Shown here piece by piece: positions 44,782 through 53,768 of a DNA stretch of 64,000 nucleotides (position 1 is its first letter; each line of letters opens with the position of its first letter). The stretch lies in contig CAWKBS010000009.1 in NCBI GenBank assembly GCA_963847985.1, positions 348,922-412,921 of the forward strand. The letters are read 5' to 3'. Position numbers and translations under genes: made by a program. The notes beneath the pieces are model-generated. The model worked only from the letters and a program-made list of their open reading frames with translations, searched no databases and had not been told where the DNA came from. This stretch comes from JAIBJN01 sp963847985. Its GTDB lineage: Bacteria; Actinomycetota; Thermoleophilia; Gaiellales; Gaiellaceae.

Positions 44782-46164
44782 GTGCCTCCCTCGCTTCCTG
44801 GCGTCCATATCTTCATCCCGGTAGGTGCGTTCTCCTTCTCGGGCGTCCACAGCTTCTCGCGAGCACGGGCGAGCTCGATCGGAATCCGTTCGACCCCGGC
44901 CACGACTTCGTCCAGTGCCTTGCGCATCCGCAGGTCGCCCCGGAGCTGCTCGAAGCCGCCGCCCTCGCGCGCGGCCGCGAGGAGTGCGTCGGGGTCCTCC
45001 CCGGCCTCCTCGGCCTCGCGTCTGACGAGCTCCTCGATCTCGCGCGTCGCCGATCTCGATCTCGAGCTTGTCGGCCACGGCGTCGAGGGCGAGCTCGCGC
45101 TTCAGCGCCTGCTCGGCCTCGCCGCGGAGCCTCTCGACGATCTCCTCCTGGCTCTGGCCGGTCATGGCGAGATACGTCTCGAGGCCGATGCCCCGCCGCT
45201 CGAGCGAGCGGACGAAGCCGGTCGCCAGCTCGCTGGTCCGCCGCTCGACGAGCGGCTCGAGCGAGTCGAAGTCGGACGCCTCGACGAGGGCGTCGACCGC
45301 GTCCTGGCGGAGCTTCAGCTCCAGCTCGCCTTCGAGCTGCTCGCGCAGCTGCGCCTCGAGGTCGGCGCGCAGCTCCGCGAGCGTCTCGAACTCGCTGACG
45401 GCTCGGGCGAGGTCGTCCTCGAGCGGAGGCAGGACCTTCTCCCGGATCTCGTTCGCGCTCACAGTGACCGTCGCCTTCCGCTCGTCGGCGAGCTCGAACT
45501 CGATCTCCTGCGTCTCGCCCGCCGACATGCCGACGAGCGCGGCCTCGATCTCGTCCACGAGCCTGCCGCTGCCGATCTCGACGACGTAGTCGCGCTGGGT
45601 GGCGCCGATCTCGTCGCCCTCGAGGTCGATGACGACGACGTCGCCGGGCTGGGCCGGGCGGTCGTCGACCGGAGAGAGCTCGGCGGCGGCCTCGCGCAGC
45701 CGTTCGAGCTCCGCGTCGACGATCTCCTCGGGCACCTCGGGCTCGGGGACGCCCACCTGAAGCGTCGTCCAGTCGGCGAGCTCGGGCGTCGGAACGACGG
45801 CGACCGTGGCCGTGAAGCGGAACGCCTCGCCCGTCTCGGGGGGCACGGCGTCGCCGAAGTCGACCTCGGGGTTCGCCACGGGCCGGATCCCGGAGGACGC
45901 GGCCGCATTCCAGAACCAGCCGTCGAGGTGGCTGCGGACGGCCTCGTCCCAGAGAGCCTCGCGGCCGACCCGCGCGACGACGACCTGGACGGGCGCCTTG
46001 CCCTTGCGGAAGCCGGGGATCCGGAGCGAGGCGGCCAGGTCCGACGCGGCGTGCTCCATGGCGTGCTGGACGTCGGCCTCCGGCACCTCCACCTCGAGGC
46101 GCACGCGGCTTTCCGGCAGCTCTTCGACCGTCGTCTTCACTGCGGGCCATTCTGTCAGAAGCAT
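44778..46164 (-). CDS. tig: Trigger factor (frame interrupted near 45045-45055)
   Basis: Joined, about 461 residues. N-terminal ribosome-binding domain with the signature IPGFRKGKAPVQVV, FKBP-like PPIase region (QPGDVVVIDLEGDEIGA), C-terminal chaperone arms. At LEIEIGDA the frame is lost; EIEELVRREAEEAGEDP continues one frame over and ends at TGA within the clpP start. The net change is +1 (one extra base in GCGCG, or two missing). The ATG at 46164 has GGGAGA upstream; a GTG eight codons on (KTTVEELPES) is the family-like alternative. The divergent DUF167 gene starts 15 bp away. Confidence 0.9.
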
Positions 46165-46179
46165 GTGGGTCTCCCGGGC

Positions 46180-46455
46180 GTGGCCAGAATCGAGCTGACC
46201 GTCTCGCCGGGCGCCGCCCGCAGCGAGCTGGTCGGGCGCCACGGCGACGGCTGGCGCGCCCGCGTGGCCGCCCCGCCGGAGCGCGGGCGCGCGAACCGCG
46301 CGCTCGTCGAGCTGCTCGCCGAGGCGCTCGGCGTGCATCGGGACCGGGTCGCGGTCGTCGCCGGCCTGACCGGCCGGCGCAAGGTGGTCGAGGTCACCGG
46401 GCTCGAGCCCGCCGAGCTCGATCGCCGCCTCGAAGCCGCTTGTAGAGCGGGTTAG
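46180..46455 (+). CDS. DUF167 (YggU) family protein
   Basis: 91 residues from a GTG. RIELTVSPGAARSELVG opens the fold, and APPERGRANRALVELLAEAL with the TGLTGRRKVVEV-like end are the DUF167 hallmarks. A small conserved alpha/beta protein with no settled function. It diverges from tig with only 15 bp between starts, so the two promoters must overlap each other's coding region or it depends on upstream read-through. Confidence 0.85.
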   Translation: MARIELTVSPGAARSELVGRHGDGWRARVAAPPERGRANRALVELLAEALGVHRDRVAVVAGLTGRRKVVEVTGLEPAELDRRLEAACRAG

Positions 46456-46478
46456 CGCCCCTCTCCCAACGGTTCCTC

Positions 46479-46524
46479 TTGACACTCCTGTAGGAGTGCT
46501 ATATCACTCCTACTCATCTAGTAG
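46479..46524 (+). promoter_or_regulatory. Sulfate-operon promoter with Rrf2-type operator
   Basis: A consensus -35 TTGACA at 46479-46484 is followed by TATATC at 46500-46505 (spacing 15; TATCAC at 46502 gives 17). Between them lies the 16-bp palindrome CACTCCT-GT-AGGAGTG (46483-46498). The half-site CACTCCT recurs at 46505-46511, 22 bp on, the distance of two helical turns, inside a second imperfect repeat CTACT-N5-AGTAG (46510-46524). The palindrome resembles the CCT-AT-GGA core of CymR sites. A repressor here would block polymerase. Confidence 0.65.
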
Positions 46525-46546
46525 AGAAAGTGGGGTAACCGAAACA

Positions 46547-47584
46547 GTGACACACACTCGCACGCGCATCGCCCTTCTCAGCGCCCTGGCGGCGCTGCTC
46601 CTCCCCCTCCTCCTGGTTGTCGGCTGCGGCGGCGGCGGCGACGCCGATGCCGCCGGCGGCTCAGGCGACGGCGGCACCCTCTCGCTCGTCGCCTACTCGA
46701 CGCCGCGCGAGGCCTACGAGGAGATCATCCCGGCCTTCACGGAGACCGACGCGGGCCAGGGCTTCGACTTCGAGCAGTCCTACGCCGCCTCCGGCGAGCA
46801 GCGTCGCGCCGTCGAGGCCGGGCTGCCCGCGGACGTCGTCGCCTTCTCGCTCGAGCCCGACATCACCGCCCTCGTCGACGCCGGCCTCGTCGACGCCGAC
46901 TGGAACCAGAACGACTACGCCGGCATGGTCACGAACTCCGTCGTCGTCTTCGCGGTCCGGCCCGGCAACCCGAAGGGCATCCAGACCTGGGACGACCTCC
47001 TCGACGAGGGCGTCGAGGTGATCACGCCGAACCCGTTCACCTCCGGCGGCGCGCAGTGGAACATCATGGCCGCCTACGGAGCGCAGCTCGAGCAGGGCAA
47101 GTCCGACGAGGAGGCGATCGCCTACCTCCGCGAGCTGTTCCTCGAGCACGTCCCCGTCCAGGACAAGAGCGCGCGCGAGGCGCTCCAGACCTTCTCGGGC
47201 GGCAAGGGCGACGTCATGCTCGCCTACGAGAACGAGGCGATCTTCGCCCAGCAGGCCGGCGAGGAGCTCGAGTACATCGTGCCCGCCGAGACGATCCTCA
47301 TCGAGAACCCGGTCGCGGTCGTGAACACGAGCGAGAGCCCCGAGGCGGCGCAGGCGTTCGTCGACTACCTGTACACGCCGGAGGCGCAGGCGGTCTTCGC
47401 CTCGAAGGGCTACCGGCCGGTCGTCGAGGGCGTCGAGACGGACTTCGACTCCTCGGACCCGCCCGGCCTCTTCACGATCGCCGACCTCGGCGGGTGGGCC
47501 GACGTCCGCACGCGCTTCTTCGACCGCGAGGAGAGCATCTTCCTCGACATCGAGAACGAGCTCGGAGTCCCAACTGACGACTAG
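46547..47584 (+). CDS. Sulfate/thiosulfate ABC transporter substrate-binding lipoprotein
   Basis: 345 residues from a GTG (VTHTRTRIALLSAL). Lipobox VVGC near residue 26, then the Sbp/CysP fold: TLSLVAYSTPREAYEEIIPA, SYAASGEQRRAVEAGLPADV, and the anion site SGGAQWNIMAAYG near residue 165. It captures sulfate outside the membrane for the CysTWA transporter encoded next. The Shine-Dalgarno is weak (GGGG at 46532-46535). The gene overlaps cysT by 11 bp if the CTG start is right. Confidence 0.9.
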   Translation: MTHTRTRIALLSALAALLLPLLLVVGCGGGGDADAAGGSGDGGTLSLVAYSTPREAYEEIIPAFTETDAGQGFDFEQSYAASGEQRRAVEAGLPADVVAFSLEPDITALVDAGLVDADWNQNDYAGMVTNSVVVFAVRPGNPKGIQTWDDLLDEGVEVITPNPFTSGGAQWNIMAAYGAQLEQGKSDEEAIAYLRELFLEHVPVQDKSAREALQTFSGGKGDVMLAYENEAIFAQQAGEELEYIVPAETILIENPVAVVNTSESPEAAQAFVDYLYTPEAQAVFASKGYRPVVEGVETDFDSSDPPGLFTIADLGGWADVRTRFFDREESIFLDIENELGVPTDD

Positions 47585-48404
47585 TCCCGAAGCGGTCACG
47601 CTGCCGGCGCGCACTGGAGGGTCCAGGCGCGCCGGCGGCCTCGTTCTGGGGCTGTCGACCGCGTACCTCACGCTCATCGTCCTCATCCCGATCGCGGCGG
47701 TGATCGCAGCGTCGCTCGAAGGCGGTCTCTCCGCCTTCTGGGACGAGGTGACATCGCCTGCGGCGGTCGCGGCGCTGAAGCTCACGTTCGTCGCCTCGCT
47801 GGTCGTCGTCCTCCTGAACGCGGTCACCGGCACGCTCATCGCCTGGGTGCTCGTCCGCGACGACTTCCGCGGCAAAAGCGTCGTCAACGCGATCATCGAC
47901 CTCCCCTTCGCCCTGCCGACGATCGTCGCCGGGCTCACGCTGCTCGCCGTGTACGGGCCCGAGAGCCCGCTCGGCGTGAACGTGGCCTACTCGCGGGCGG
48001 CGATCGTGGTGGCGCTGCTGTTCGTGACGCTCCCCTTCGTCGTCCGAGCGGTGCAACCGGTCCTGCTCGAGCTCGACCGCGAGATGGAGGAGGCGGCGGC
48101 GTCGCTCGGCGCGCGACCGTTCACGACGTTCCGGCGCATCGTCCTGCCCAACCTGCTCCCGGCGATGCTCTCCGGCGCCGCGCTCTCGTTCGGCAAGGCG
48201 GTCGGGGAGTTCGGCTCGATCGTTCTCATCTCGGGGAACATCCCCTTCGACACCGAGGTCGCCTCGGTGAACATCTTCAAGTCGATCGAGAGCGACGACC
48301 CCGCCGCAGCGGCTGCGGTCTCGGTGGTGCTGCTTGTCTTGTCGTTCGCCGTCCTCGCCATCGCCGACGTCCTCGAGCGGCGTAGCCGGAGGCACGATGG
48401 GTAG
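47574..48404 (+). CDS. cysT: Sulfate ABC transporter permease CysT
   Basis: 276 residues from a proposed CTG at 47574, six bases after GGAG. The only ATG/GTG/TTG start in frame is the GTG at 47700, inside the first membrane helix (LVLGLSTAYLTLIVLIPIAA), so it cannot be the real start. Six TM helices and the EAA loop (EEAAASLGARPFTTFRRIVL) identify the CysT permease. Its length with the CTG equals the family norm. It overlaps cysW by 8 bp. Confidence 0.87.
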   Translation: MTTSPEAVTLPARTGGSRRAGGLVLGLSTAYLTLIVLIPIAAVIAASLEGGLSAFWDEVTSPAAVAALKLTFVASLVVVLLNAVTGTLIAWVLVRDDFRGKSVVNAIIDLPFALPTIVAGLTLLAVYGPESPLGVNVAYSRAAIVVALLFVTLPFVVRAVQPVLLELDREMEEAAASLGARPFTTFRRIVLPNLLPAMLSGAALSFGKAVGEFGSIVLISGNIPFDTEVASVNIFKSIESDDPAAAAAVSVVLLVLSFAVLAIADVLERRSRRHDG

Positions 48405-49233
48405 GTACACGCTACGAACGGCCGCGCTCGGCTACCTCGCCCTCATCCTCGCGCTGCCGGTCTCGATGATCGTCTACTACACGTTCCGGGATGGCCTGGC
48501 GCCGGTGTGGGAGGCGCTGACCGATCCCGCCTTCGTCTCGGCTTTCAAGCTGACGATGATCGCGGTGCTAATTGCGGTGCCGGCCAACACGATCTTCGGC
48601 GTCGCCTGCGCCATGGCCCTCGTGCGCCGGCCGCCGAAGCACGGCGCCTGGCTCATCAACACCATGATCGGCCTCCCGCTCGCGCTCTCGCCGGTGGTCG
48701 TCGGCCTGGCGCTCATCCTGGTCTACGGCCAGGACGGCTGGTTCGGCGGCTGGCTCACCGAGAACGGGATCGAGATCATCTTCTCCACGCCCGGGATCGT
48801 CCTCGCGACGATCTTCGTGACGCTGCCGTTCGTCGTCCGCGAGGTGATCCCGGTGCTCCGCGAGGTCGGGACCGACCAGGACGAGGCCGCCTGGACTCTG
48901 GGCGCCTCGCGCTTCCAGACGTTCCGGCGCGTCACGCTACCCGCCATCCGCTGGGGCGTCGCCTACGGCGTCGTCCTCACGACCGCGCGCGCCCTCGGCG
49001 AGTACGGCGCCGTCGCCGTCGTCTCGGGACGGATCGCCGGCAAGACCGAAACCCTCACGCTCCACGTGGACGAGGAGTACCTGCGCTTCAACGAGGTGGC
49101 CGCGTACACGACCTCGCTCGTGCTCGCGGGGCTCGCCGTGCTCACGCTCGTCCTCATGAACGTCTTCAGGCCCAAGGAACAGAAGGAGGTCGCGGATGTC
49201 GATCGCCGTCCGCCAGGTCACCAAGCGGTTTGA
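48397..49233 (+). CDS. cysW: Sulfate ABC transporter permease CysW
   Basis: 278 residues, ATG with GGAGG five bases before. Six TM helices and the EAA motif (DEAAWTLGASRFQTFRRVTL). The CysW signature ALGEYGAVAVVSGRIAGKTE is present. The C-terminus overlaps cysA by 38 bp. It forms the second half of the membrane channel. Confidence 0.93.
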   Translation: MGRYTLRTAALGYLALILALPVSMIVYYTFRDGLAPVWEALTDPAFVSAFKLTMIAVLIAVPANTIFGVACAMALVRRPPKHGAWLINTMIGLPLALSPVVVGLALILVYGQDGWFGGWLTENGIEIIFSTPGIVLATIFVTLPFVVREVIPVLREVGTDQDEAAWTLGASRFQTFRRVTLPAIRWGVAYGVVLTTARALGEYGAVAVVSGRIAGKTETLTLHVDEEYLRFNEVAAYTTSLVLAGLAVLTLVLMNVFRPKEQKEVADVDRRPPGHQAV

Positions 49234-50164
49234 CAACGGCTTCGTCGCCGTCGACAACGTCTCGCTCGCCATCGCGGGCGGCTCGCTGACGGCCCTGCTC
49301 GGCCCGAGCGGGAGCGGCAAGTCCACCCTGCTCCGGATCATCGCGGGGCTCGAGACGCCCGACGCGGGCGAGGTCTCGATCCTCGGGGAGACGGTCACCG
49401 GCGTCCCGCCGCAGAAGCGGGAGGTCGGCTTCGTCTTCCAGCACTACGCGGCCTTCAAGCACATGACCGTGCGGGACAACGTCGGCTTCGGCCTCTCGAT
49501 CCGCAAGCGGCCGAAGGCCGAGATTCGCAGCCGCGTGGACGAGCTGCTCGGCCTCGTCCAGCTCGACAGCTTCGCCGACCGCTATCCGGGCCAGCTCTCC
49601 GGCGGCCAGCGCCAGCGTATGGCCCTCGCCCGGGCCCTCGCCGTCGAGCCGAAGGTGCTCCTCCTCGACGAGCCGTTCGGCGCTCTGGACGCGCGGGTGC
49701 GCAAGGAGCTGCGCGCCTGGCTCCGGCGCCTGCACGACGAGGTGAACGTCACGACCGTGCTGGTCACCCACGACCAGGAGGAGGCGATGGACGTCGCCGA
49801 CCGCGTCACGGTGATGAACGAGGGCCGCGTCGAGCAGAGCGGCAAGCCGCGCGACCTCTACGAGCACCCTGCCAACGAGTTCGTCATGAGCTTCGTCGGC
49901 CCGGTGAACCGCCTCGGCGAGGAGTGGATCCGCCCGCACGACCTCGAGCTCCGGCTCGAGCCGAACGGGACGACGAGCGAGGCGATGGTGCAGCGCATCG
50001 TCCACCTCGGCTTCGAGGTCCGCGTCGAGCTGATCCTCGACGACGGCCGCCATGTCTCCGCCCAGGTGACGCGGAGCGAGGTCGAGGAGCTCGAGCTCCT
50101 CGAGGGCCAGATCCTCTACGTGCGGCCGAGTCGGACGACGGTGTTCGAACGGGTTTCACCCTGA
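49196..50164 (+). CDS. cysA: Sulfate ABC transporter ATPase CysA
   Basis: 322 residues. Walker A GPSGSGKST at residues 36-44, Q-loop VFQHYAAFKHMTV typical of CysA, signature LSGGQRQRMALARAL, Walker B VLLLDEPFGALDARVRKEL. The C-terminal TOBE-like domain (IRPHDLELRLEP) follows. ATG behind AAGGAGG. It converges on the Rrf2 gene with a 31-bp gap. Confidence 0.94.
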   Translation: MSIAVRQVTKRFDNGFVAVDNVSLAIAGGSLTALLGPSGSGKSTLLRIIAGLETPDAGEVSILGETVTGVPPQKREVGFVFQHYAAFKHMTVRDNVGFGLSIRKRPKAEIRSRVDELLGLVQLDSFADRYPGQLSGGQRQRMALARALAVEPKVLLLDEPFGALDARVRKELRAWLRRLHDEVNVTTVLVTHDQEEAMDVADRVTVMNEGRVEQSGKPRDLYEHPANEFVMSFVGPVNRLGEEWIRPHDLELRLEPNGTTSEAMVQRIVHLGFEVRVELILDDGRHVSAQVTRSEVEELELLEGQILYVRPSRTTVFERVSP

Positions 50165-50195
50165 CACGCGCTCGTGCTAGTGCGACTCCCATGCC

Positions 50196-50633
50196 TCAGG
50201 CCGCGCCGTGATCTCGGCGATCTCGGGCGGTAGCTTCGCCCGAGGCGACGTCGGCGAGCGTCAGCTCCTCGAGAACGGCGCGCATGTTCGCCCTCAGCGC
50301 GATCCAGACGTCCTGGAGCTTCGCGGCCGGCCCTGCGTACTCGACCGTCTCGGGCCGCGAGCCGCGGACGTTGGCGAGCGGCCCCTCGACCGCGCGGATG
50401 ACGTCCGCGAGCTTGATCTCCTCGGCCGGCCGGGCGAGCCAGTAGCCCCCCTCCGCTCCGCGCTGGCTCTGGACGAGCCCGCCGTGGCGCAGCTCGAGAA
50501 GGATGTTCTCCAGGAACTTCAGAGGGATGTCCTGCGCCTGCGAGATCTGCTCGCCCTTGGTCGGCCCCTCGCCGGCGGCCGCCAGCTCGAGCGCGGCCCG
50601 CAGGGCGTAGTCCACCTTCGCGGAGACCCGCAT
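50196..50633 (-). CDS. Rrf2-family transcriptional regulator without Fe-S cysteines
   Basis: 145 residues from the ATG at 50633 (MRVSAKVDYALRAALELAAA). Winged helix with QAQDIPLKFLENILLELRHG and GLVQSQRGAEGGYWLARPAE, the Rrf2 signature. There is no cysteine at all, so it cannot hold the cluster of IscR/NsrR; this is the state of CymR, the cysteine-metabolism repressor of Firmicutes. Placement at the end of the sulfate transporter suggests it governs that operon (inference). It diverges from the patatin gene. Confidence 0.88.
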   Translation of the reverse strand: MRVSAKVDYALRAALELAAAGEGPTKGEQISQAQDIPLKFLENILLELRHGGLVQSQRGAEGGYWLARPAEEIKLADVIRAVEGPLANVRGSRPETVEYAGPAAKLQDVWIALRANMRAVLEELTLADVASGEATARDRRDHGAA

Positions 50634-50664
50634 CGCCGTATCTTGACGGCTGCCCGGGCCGGGA

Positions 50665-50676
50665 GGACGATCGTCC
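50665..50676. promoter_or_regulatory. Palindrome between the Rrf2 and patatin genes
   Basis: GGACGATCGTCC, a perfect 12-bp palindrome in the 67-bp divergent gap, 24 bp before the patatin ATG. A TTGACG lies upstream at 50643-50648. It could be an operator, but it does not resemble the CACTCCT element of the sulfate promoter. Confidence 0.3.
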
Positions 50677-50700
50677 GGCCGTCGACCGAGGGAGGAAGGC

Positions 50701-52557
50701 ATGCCGGAGCTGAGAGCAGAGGTCGAGAACGGCCCATGGCCGTCCGAGCCCGACGAGGTCTGCGACCTGGTCATGAAGGGCGGCGTCGCGAGCGGCGTCG
50801 TCTACCCCGGCGCCATCCTGGCGCTGGCGAAGCGCTACCGGTTCCGCAACGTCGGCGGCACGTCCGCGGGCGCGATCGCGGCCACCGTCACCGCCGCGGC
50901 GGAGCTCGGCCGCCGCGAGGGCGGCAGCGGCGGCTTCGAGCGCCTGCGCGAGCTGGCCGACGCGATCTGCGAGCCCGGCCGCGTCCTCAGCCTCTTCCAG
51001 CCGCGGCCGGAGAACCGCAGCGTGTTCGAGCTGGCCATGCGGACGATGGACGCGAGAGCGAAGGGCGCCGGCGCGACGCGACGCGTCGTCGTCGACTCGC
51101 TCCGGGCGCTCTGGCTCCCGATCGTCCTCCTCGCCCTCGCCTGGACGGCGGCTGTCTCCATCGCCGGGTATGCCCTCTTCCTCTGGCTCGGCTGGTGGTC
51201 GGCGCTCACCTGGCCGGTCCTGGCCGTCTCGGCCGCGGTCGGTGTCGGCTTCCTCGGCTCCTGCGCGGTGGTCCTGTTCGTGGCCCGGCCGGGCAAGGCA
51301 CTCGCCCGGACCCTCGGCGACCGGCAGGCCGGCTTCGGCCTCTGCCCCGGGACCTCGCAGCCGGGCTTCGACAAGCCCGCGCTCTCCGACTGGCTCCACG
51401 AGCACATCCAGCGCTGCGCCGGCCGGAGCACGGACGACCCGCCGCTGACCTTCGCCGACCTGAAGGACGCCGACGACGACGCGCGCTCGGTCGCGCTCCA
51501 GCTCATGACGACGGACGTCAGCTCCGGCCGCCCGGTGCGGCTCCCGCTTCCGGACGACAATCCGTTCTGGTTCTCGGCGGAGGAGATCGGCAAGCTCGTG
51601 CCGACCGCCGTCGCGAACTGGATGCGCGACCAGGCGGGCAAGCCGGAGACGATCGGCGGGCGCGAGCTCCACAAGACGCCCGGTGCGGCGATGCCGGTGC
51701 TCCTCGCCACGCGCATGAGCCTCGCGGTCCCGGGCCTGCTCTCGTCTGTGCCCTTCTACGAGCCGCGGCAGGACGTCCGCTGCGGCTACGCCGAGCACTG
51801 GTTCAGCGACGGGGCGATCACGAGCAACTTCCCCGTGCACTTCTTCGACGCGCTCCTCCCCGGCCACCCCACCTTCGGGCTCGACCTGATGGGCGCGCCC
51901 GACCCGGAGCTGGCCGAGGTCGTCGACGACGCGAGCGAGAACCCGACGCTGCGGCACGTCTACCTCCCCAGCCACCCGGTCGATCTCGAGCCGCTGCGCT
52001 GGGCCGGCATTCAGGGCTTCGGCGGCTTCGTCGCCCAGGTGCTCGACACCGGGCTCAACTGGCGCGACACGATGCAGATGGAGATGACGGGCTTCCGCGA
52101 GCGCGTCTGCCACATTCGCCTCGACGCGGACGAGGGCGGGCTGAACCTCAGCATGGACGAGGACGCGGTCCGCGGGCTGATGATGCGGGGCGCCTACGCC
52201 GGCGAGTCCTTCGCCGGCTTCAGCTTCGTCACGCACCGCTTCACCCGCTACCTCATGCTCATGCAGATGCTCGAGGCCGAGCTCAAGCGCGCCCGCGACC
52301 GGTTCGGCTTCGACCGCCCGGACGGAGAGGACGAGCGCTGGTTCCGCGACCGGCTGACGGCGACGCTGGACGACAAGCGCTACCCGTGGACGAATGCGAA
52401 CAACTCCGTCTGGTGCGCCGAGGCGCGCGCCGCCACCCAGGAGCTGTTCGACCTGACCGCTGCGTGGGGCTCCGAGGAGCCCGGCAGCCTCGGCTTCGAC
52501 CGCCCGGACCAGACCCCGACCCCGCGTCCGGCCCTCCGGATCGTGCCGCCGGTGTAG
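50701..52557 (+). CDS. Patatin-like phospholipase with two inserted membrane helices
   Basis: 618 residues, GGAGG upstream. Oxyanion loop KGGVASGVVYPGA (residues 26-38), nucleophile elbow GGTSAG with S55, and catalytic aspartate D370 in SDGAITSNFP complete a Ser-Asp dyad. Between the elbow and the rest lie two membrane helices (about residues 137-163 and 168-196), absent from ordinary bacterial patatins. This would hold the lipase at the cytoplasmic membrane. The C-terminal 60 residues are Pro/Asp rich. The substrate is unknown. Confidence 0.87.
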   Translation: MPELRAEVENGPWPSEPDEVCDLVMKGGVASGVVYPGAILALAKRYRFRNVGGTSAGAIAATVTAAAELGRREGGSGGFERLRELADAICEPGRVLSLFQPRPENRSVFELAMRTMDARAKGAGATRRVVVDSLRALWLPIVLLALAWTAAVSIAGYALFLWLGWWSALTWPVLAVSAAVGVGFLGSCAVVLFVARPGKALARTLGDRQAGFGLCPGTSQPGFDKPALSDWLHEHIQRCAGRSTDDPPLTFADLKDADDDARSVALQLMTTDVSSGRPVRLPLPDDNPFWFSAEEIGKLVPTAVANWMRDQAGKPETIGGRELHKTPGAAMPVLLATRMSLAVPGLLSSVPFYEPRQDVRCGYAEHWFSDGAITSNFPVHFFDALLPGHPTFGLDLMGAPDPELAEVVDDASENPTLRHVYLPSHPVDLEPLRWAGIQGFGGFVAQVLDTGLNWRDTMQMEMTGFRERVCHIRLDADEGGLNLSMDEDAVRGLMMRGAYAGESFAGFSFVTHRFTRYLMLMQMLEAELKRARDRFGFDRPDGEDERWFRDRLTATLDDKRYPWTNANNSVWCAEARAATQELFDLTAAWGSEEPGSLGFDRPDQTPTPRPALRIVPPV

Positions 52558-52567
52558 TGGCGGCTCA

Positions 52568-52651
52568 TGCGGGCGAGAGGACTCGAACCTCCAAGGGCTT
52601 TCGCCCGACGGGTCCTAAACCCGTTGCGTCTGCCAATTCCGCCACGCCCGC
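52568..52651 (-). tRNA. tRNA-Leu (anticodon TAG)
   Basis: 84-nt class II tRNA: acceptor GCGGGCG/CGCCCGC, anticodon stem ACGGG/CCCGT with loop TTTAGGA, a long variable arm CGGGCGAAAGCCC, and T arm GGAGGTTCGAGTCCTCT. Anticodon TAG reads CTA. CCA is not encoded. It lies 11 bp from the end of the patatin gene, convergent with it. Confidence 0.97.
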
Positions 52652-52808
52652 GGGTGAGACAACGATAGCTCCGGGGTACGTCGTGGCTGCATGAACCAGA
52701 GCCGGTGAGCTTCCCGCGGGCGCGACCGCGCCCCAGCCCGAGCGGGCGGAGCCCCGCATTGAGGACCCGCGCCTGCGCGACCTCTCGTTCCGGGACTGGC
52801 GGGCGATC

Positions 52809-53669
52809 GTGGTCCGCGGCGGGCGCGAGGCCCTCGCCGACCACGTCACGGACATCGCGGCATCGCTCGCCTACTACGCATTCCTTGCCATCCCGGCCGT
52901 GCTCCTCGTCGCGGTCGGCGTCTTCTCGCAGACCGCCGGGCCCGACACGATCGAGTCGATGCTCGACCGCCTCGAGGGCGTCGTCCCCGCCGAGGCGCTG
53001 ACACTGATCGAGGACAGCCTCACACGCGTGACGGAGAACAGGAACAGTGGCGTCGCGCTCATCGCCGTCGGGTTCCTCCTCGCGCTCTGGACCGCGAGCA
53101 GCGCGATGAACGCGCTCATCCGCGGGCTCAACCGCGTCTACGACCGCGAGGAGACCCGGAGCTTCGTCAAGCAGCGCGCGACCGCCCTCGGCATGCTCGC
53201 CTGCCTGTTCGTCGCCTTCGGGCTCGTCTTCGTGCTCCTCGTTCTCGGACCGCTCTTGAGCGAGTGGGTCGGGGAGGCGCTGGAGATCGAGAGTTTCCTC
53301 AGCTGGCTCTGGTGGATCCTCGAGTGGCCGATCCTGGTGGTCGGGCTCCTCGGCGCGTTCGCGTTCGTCCTCTACCTGGGGCCGAACGTCGCCCACCCGC
53401 GCTGGCGCTTCCTCACGCCCGGCGCCGTCGCGGCAGTCGTCATCTGGCTCGGCGCCTCGGGGATCTTCGCGTTCTACGTGAGCAGCTTCGGCTCCTACAA
53501 CAAGGCGTGGGGCTCGCTCGCCGCGGTCATCATCATGCTCACCTGGCTCTGGCTCTCCGCCCTGGCGCTCCTGCTCGGCGCGGAGCTCAACGCCGAGGCC
53601 GAGCGGAGCCGCGAGCTCCGCCAGGGGAAGCCGGCCGAGGTGGAGCTCCAGGCGCCGGCCAAGTCGTAG
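52809..53669 (+). CDS. YihY/BrkB family membrane protein
   Basis: 286 residues from a GTG at 52809. Six membrane helices with ITDIAASLAYYAFLAIPAVL-like TM1 (TDIAASLAYYAFLAIPAVL) and the family motifs NALIRGLNRVYDREETR and FGSYNKAWGSLAAVIIMLTW. These proteins were once called RNase BN or virulence factor BrkB; the function is unknown. The frame continues upstream (DPRLRDLSFRDWRAIV) and homology suggests translation begins earlier, but only non-standard codons are available there. Confidence 0.88.
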   Translation: MVRGGREALADHVTDIAASLAYYAFLAIPAVLLVAVGVFSQTAGPDTIESMLDRLEGVVPAEALTLIEDSLTRVTENRNSGVALIAVGFLLALWTASSAMNALIRGLNRVYDREETRSFVKQRATALGMLACLFVAFGLVFVLLVLGPLLSEWVGEALEIESFLSWLWWILEWPILVVGLLGAFAFVLYLGPNVAHPRWRFLTPGAVAAVVIWLGASGIFAFYVSSFGSYNKAWGSLAAVIIMLTWLWLSALALLLGAELNAEAERSRELRQGKPAEVELQAPAKS

Positions 53670-53696
53670 CGGACGCCCGGGCTACACTCACCCGCG

Positions 53697-53768
53697 GGCC
53701 CCGTAGCTCAGTGGATAGAGCGGCGGACTTCGAATCCGCGTGCGGAGGTTCGACTCCTCCCGGGGCCA
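53697..53768 (+). tRNA. tRNA-Arg (anticodon TCG)
   Basis: 72 nt: acceptor GGCCCCG/CGGGGCC, D arm GCTCAGTGGATAGAGC, anticodon stem GCGGA/TCCGC with loop CTTCGAA, T arm GGAGGTTCGACTCCTCC. Anticodon TCG reads CGA. CCA is not encoded. The 117 bp that follow (53769-53885) hold nothing I can identify. Confidence 0.97.
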
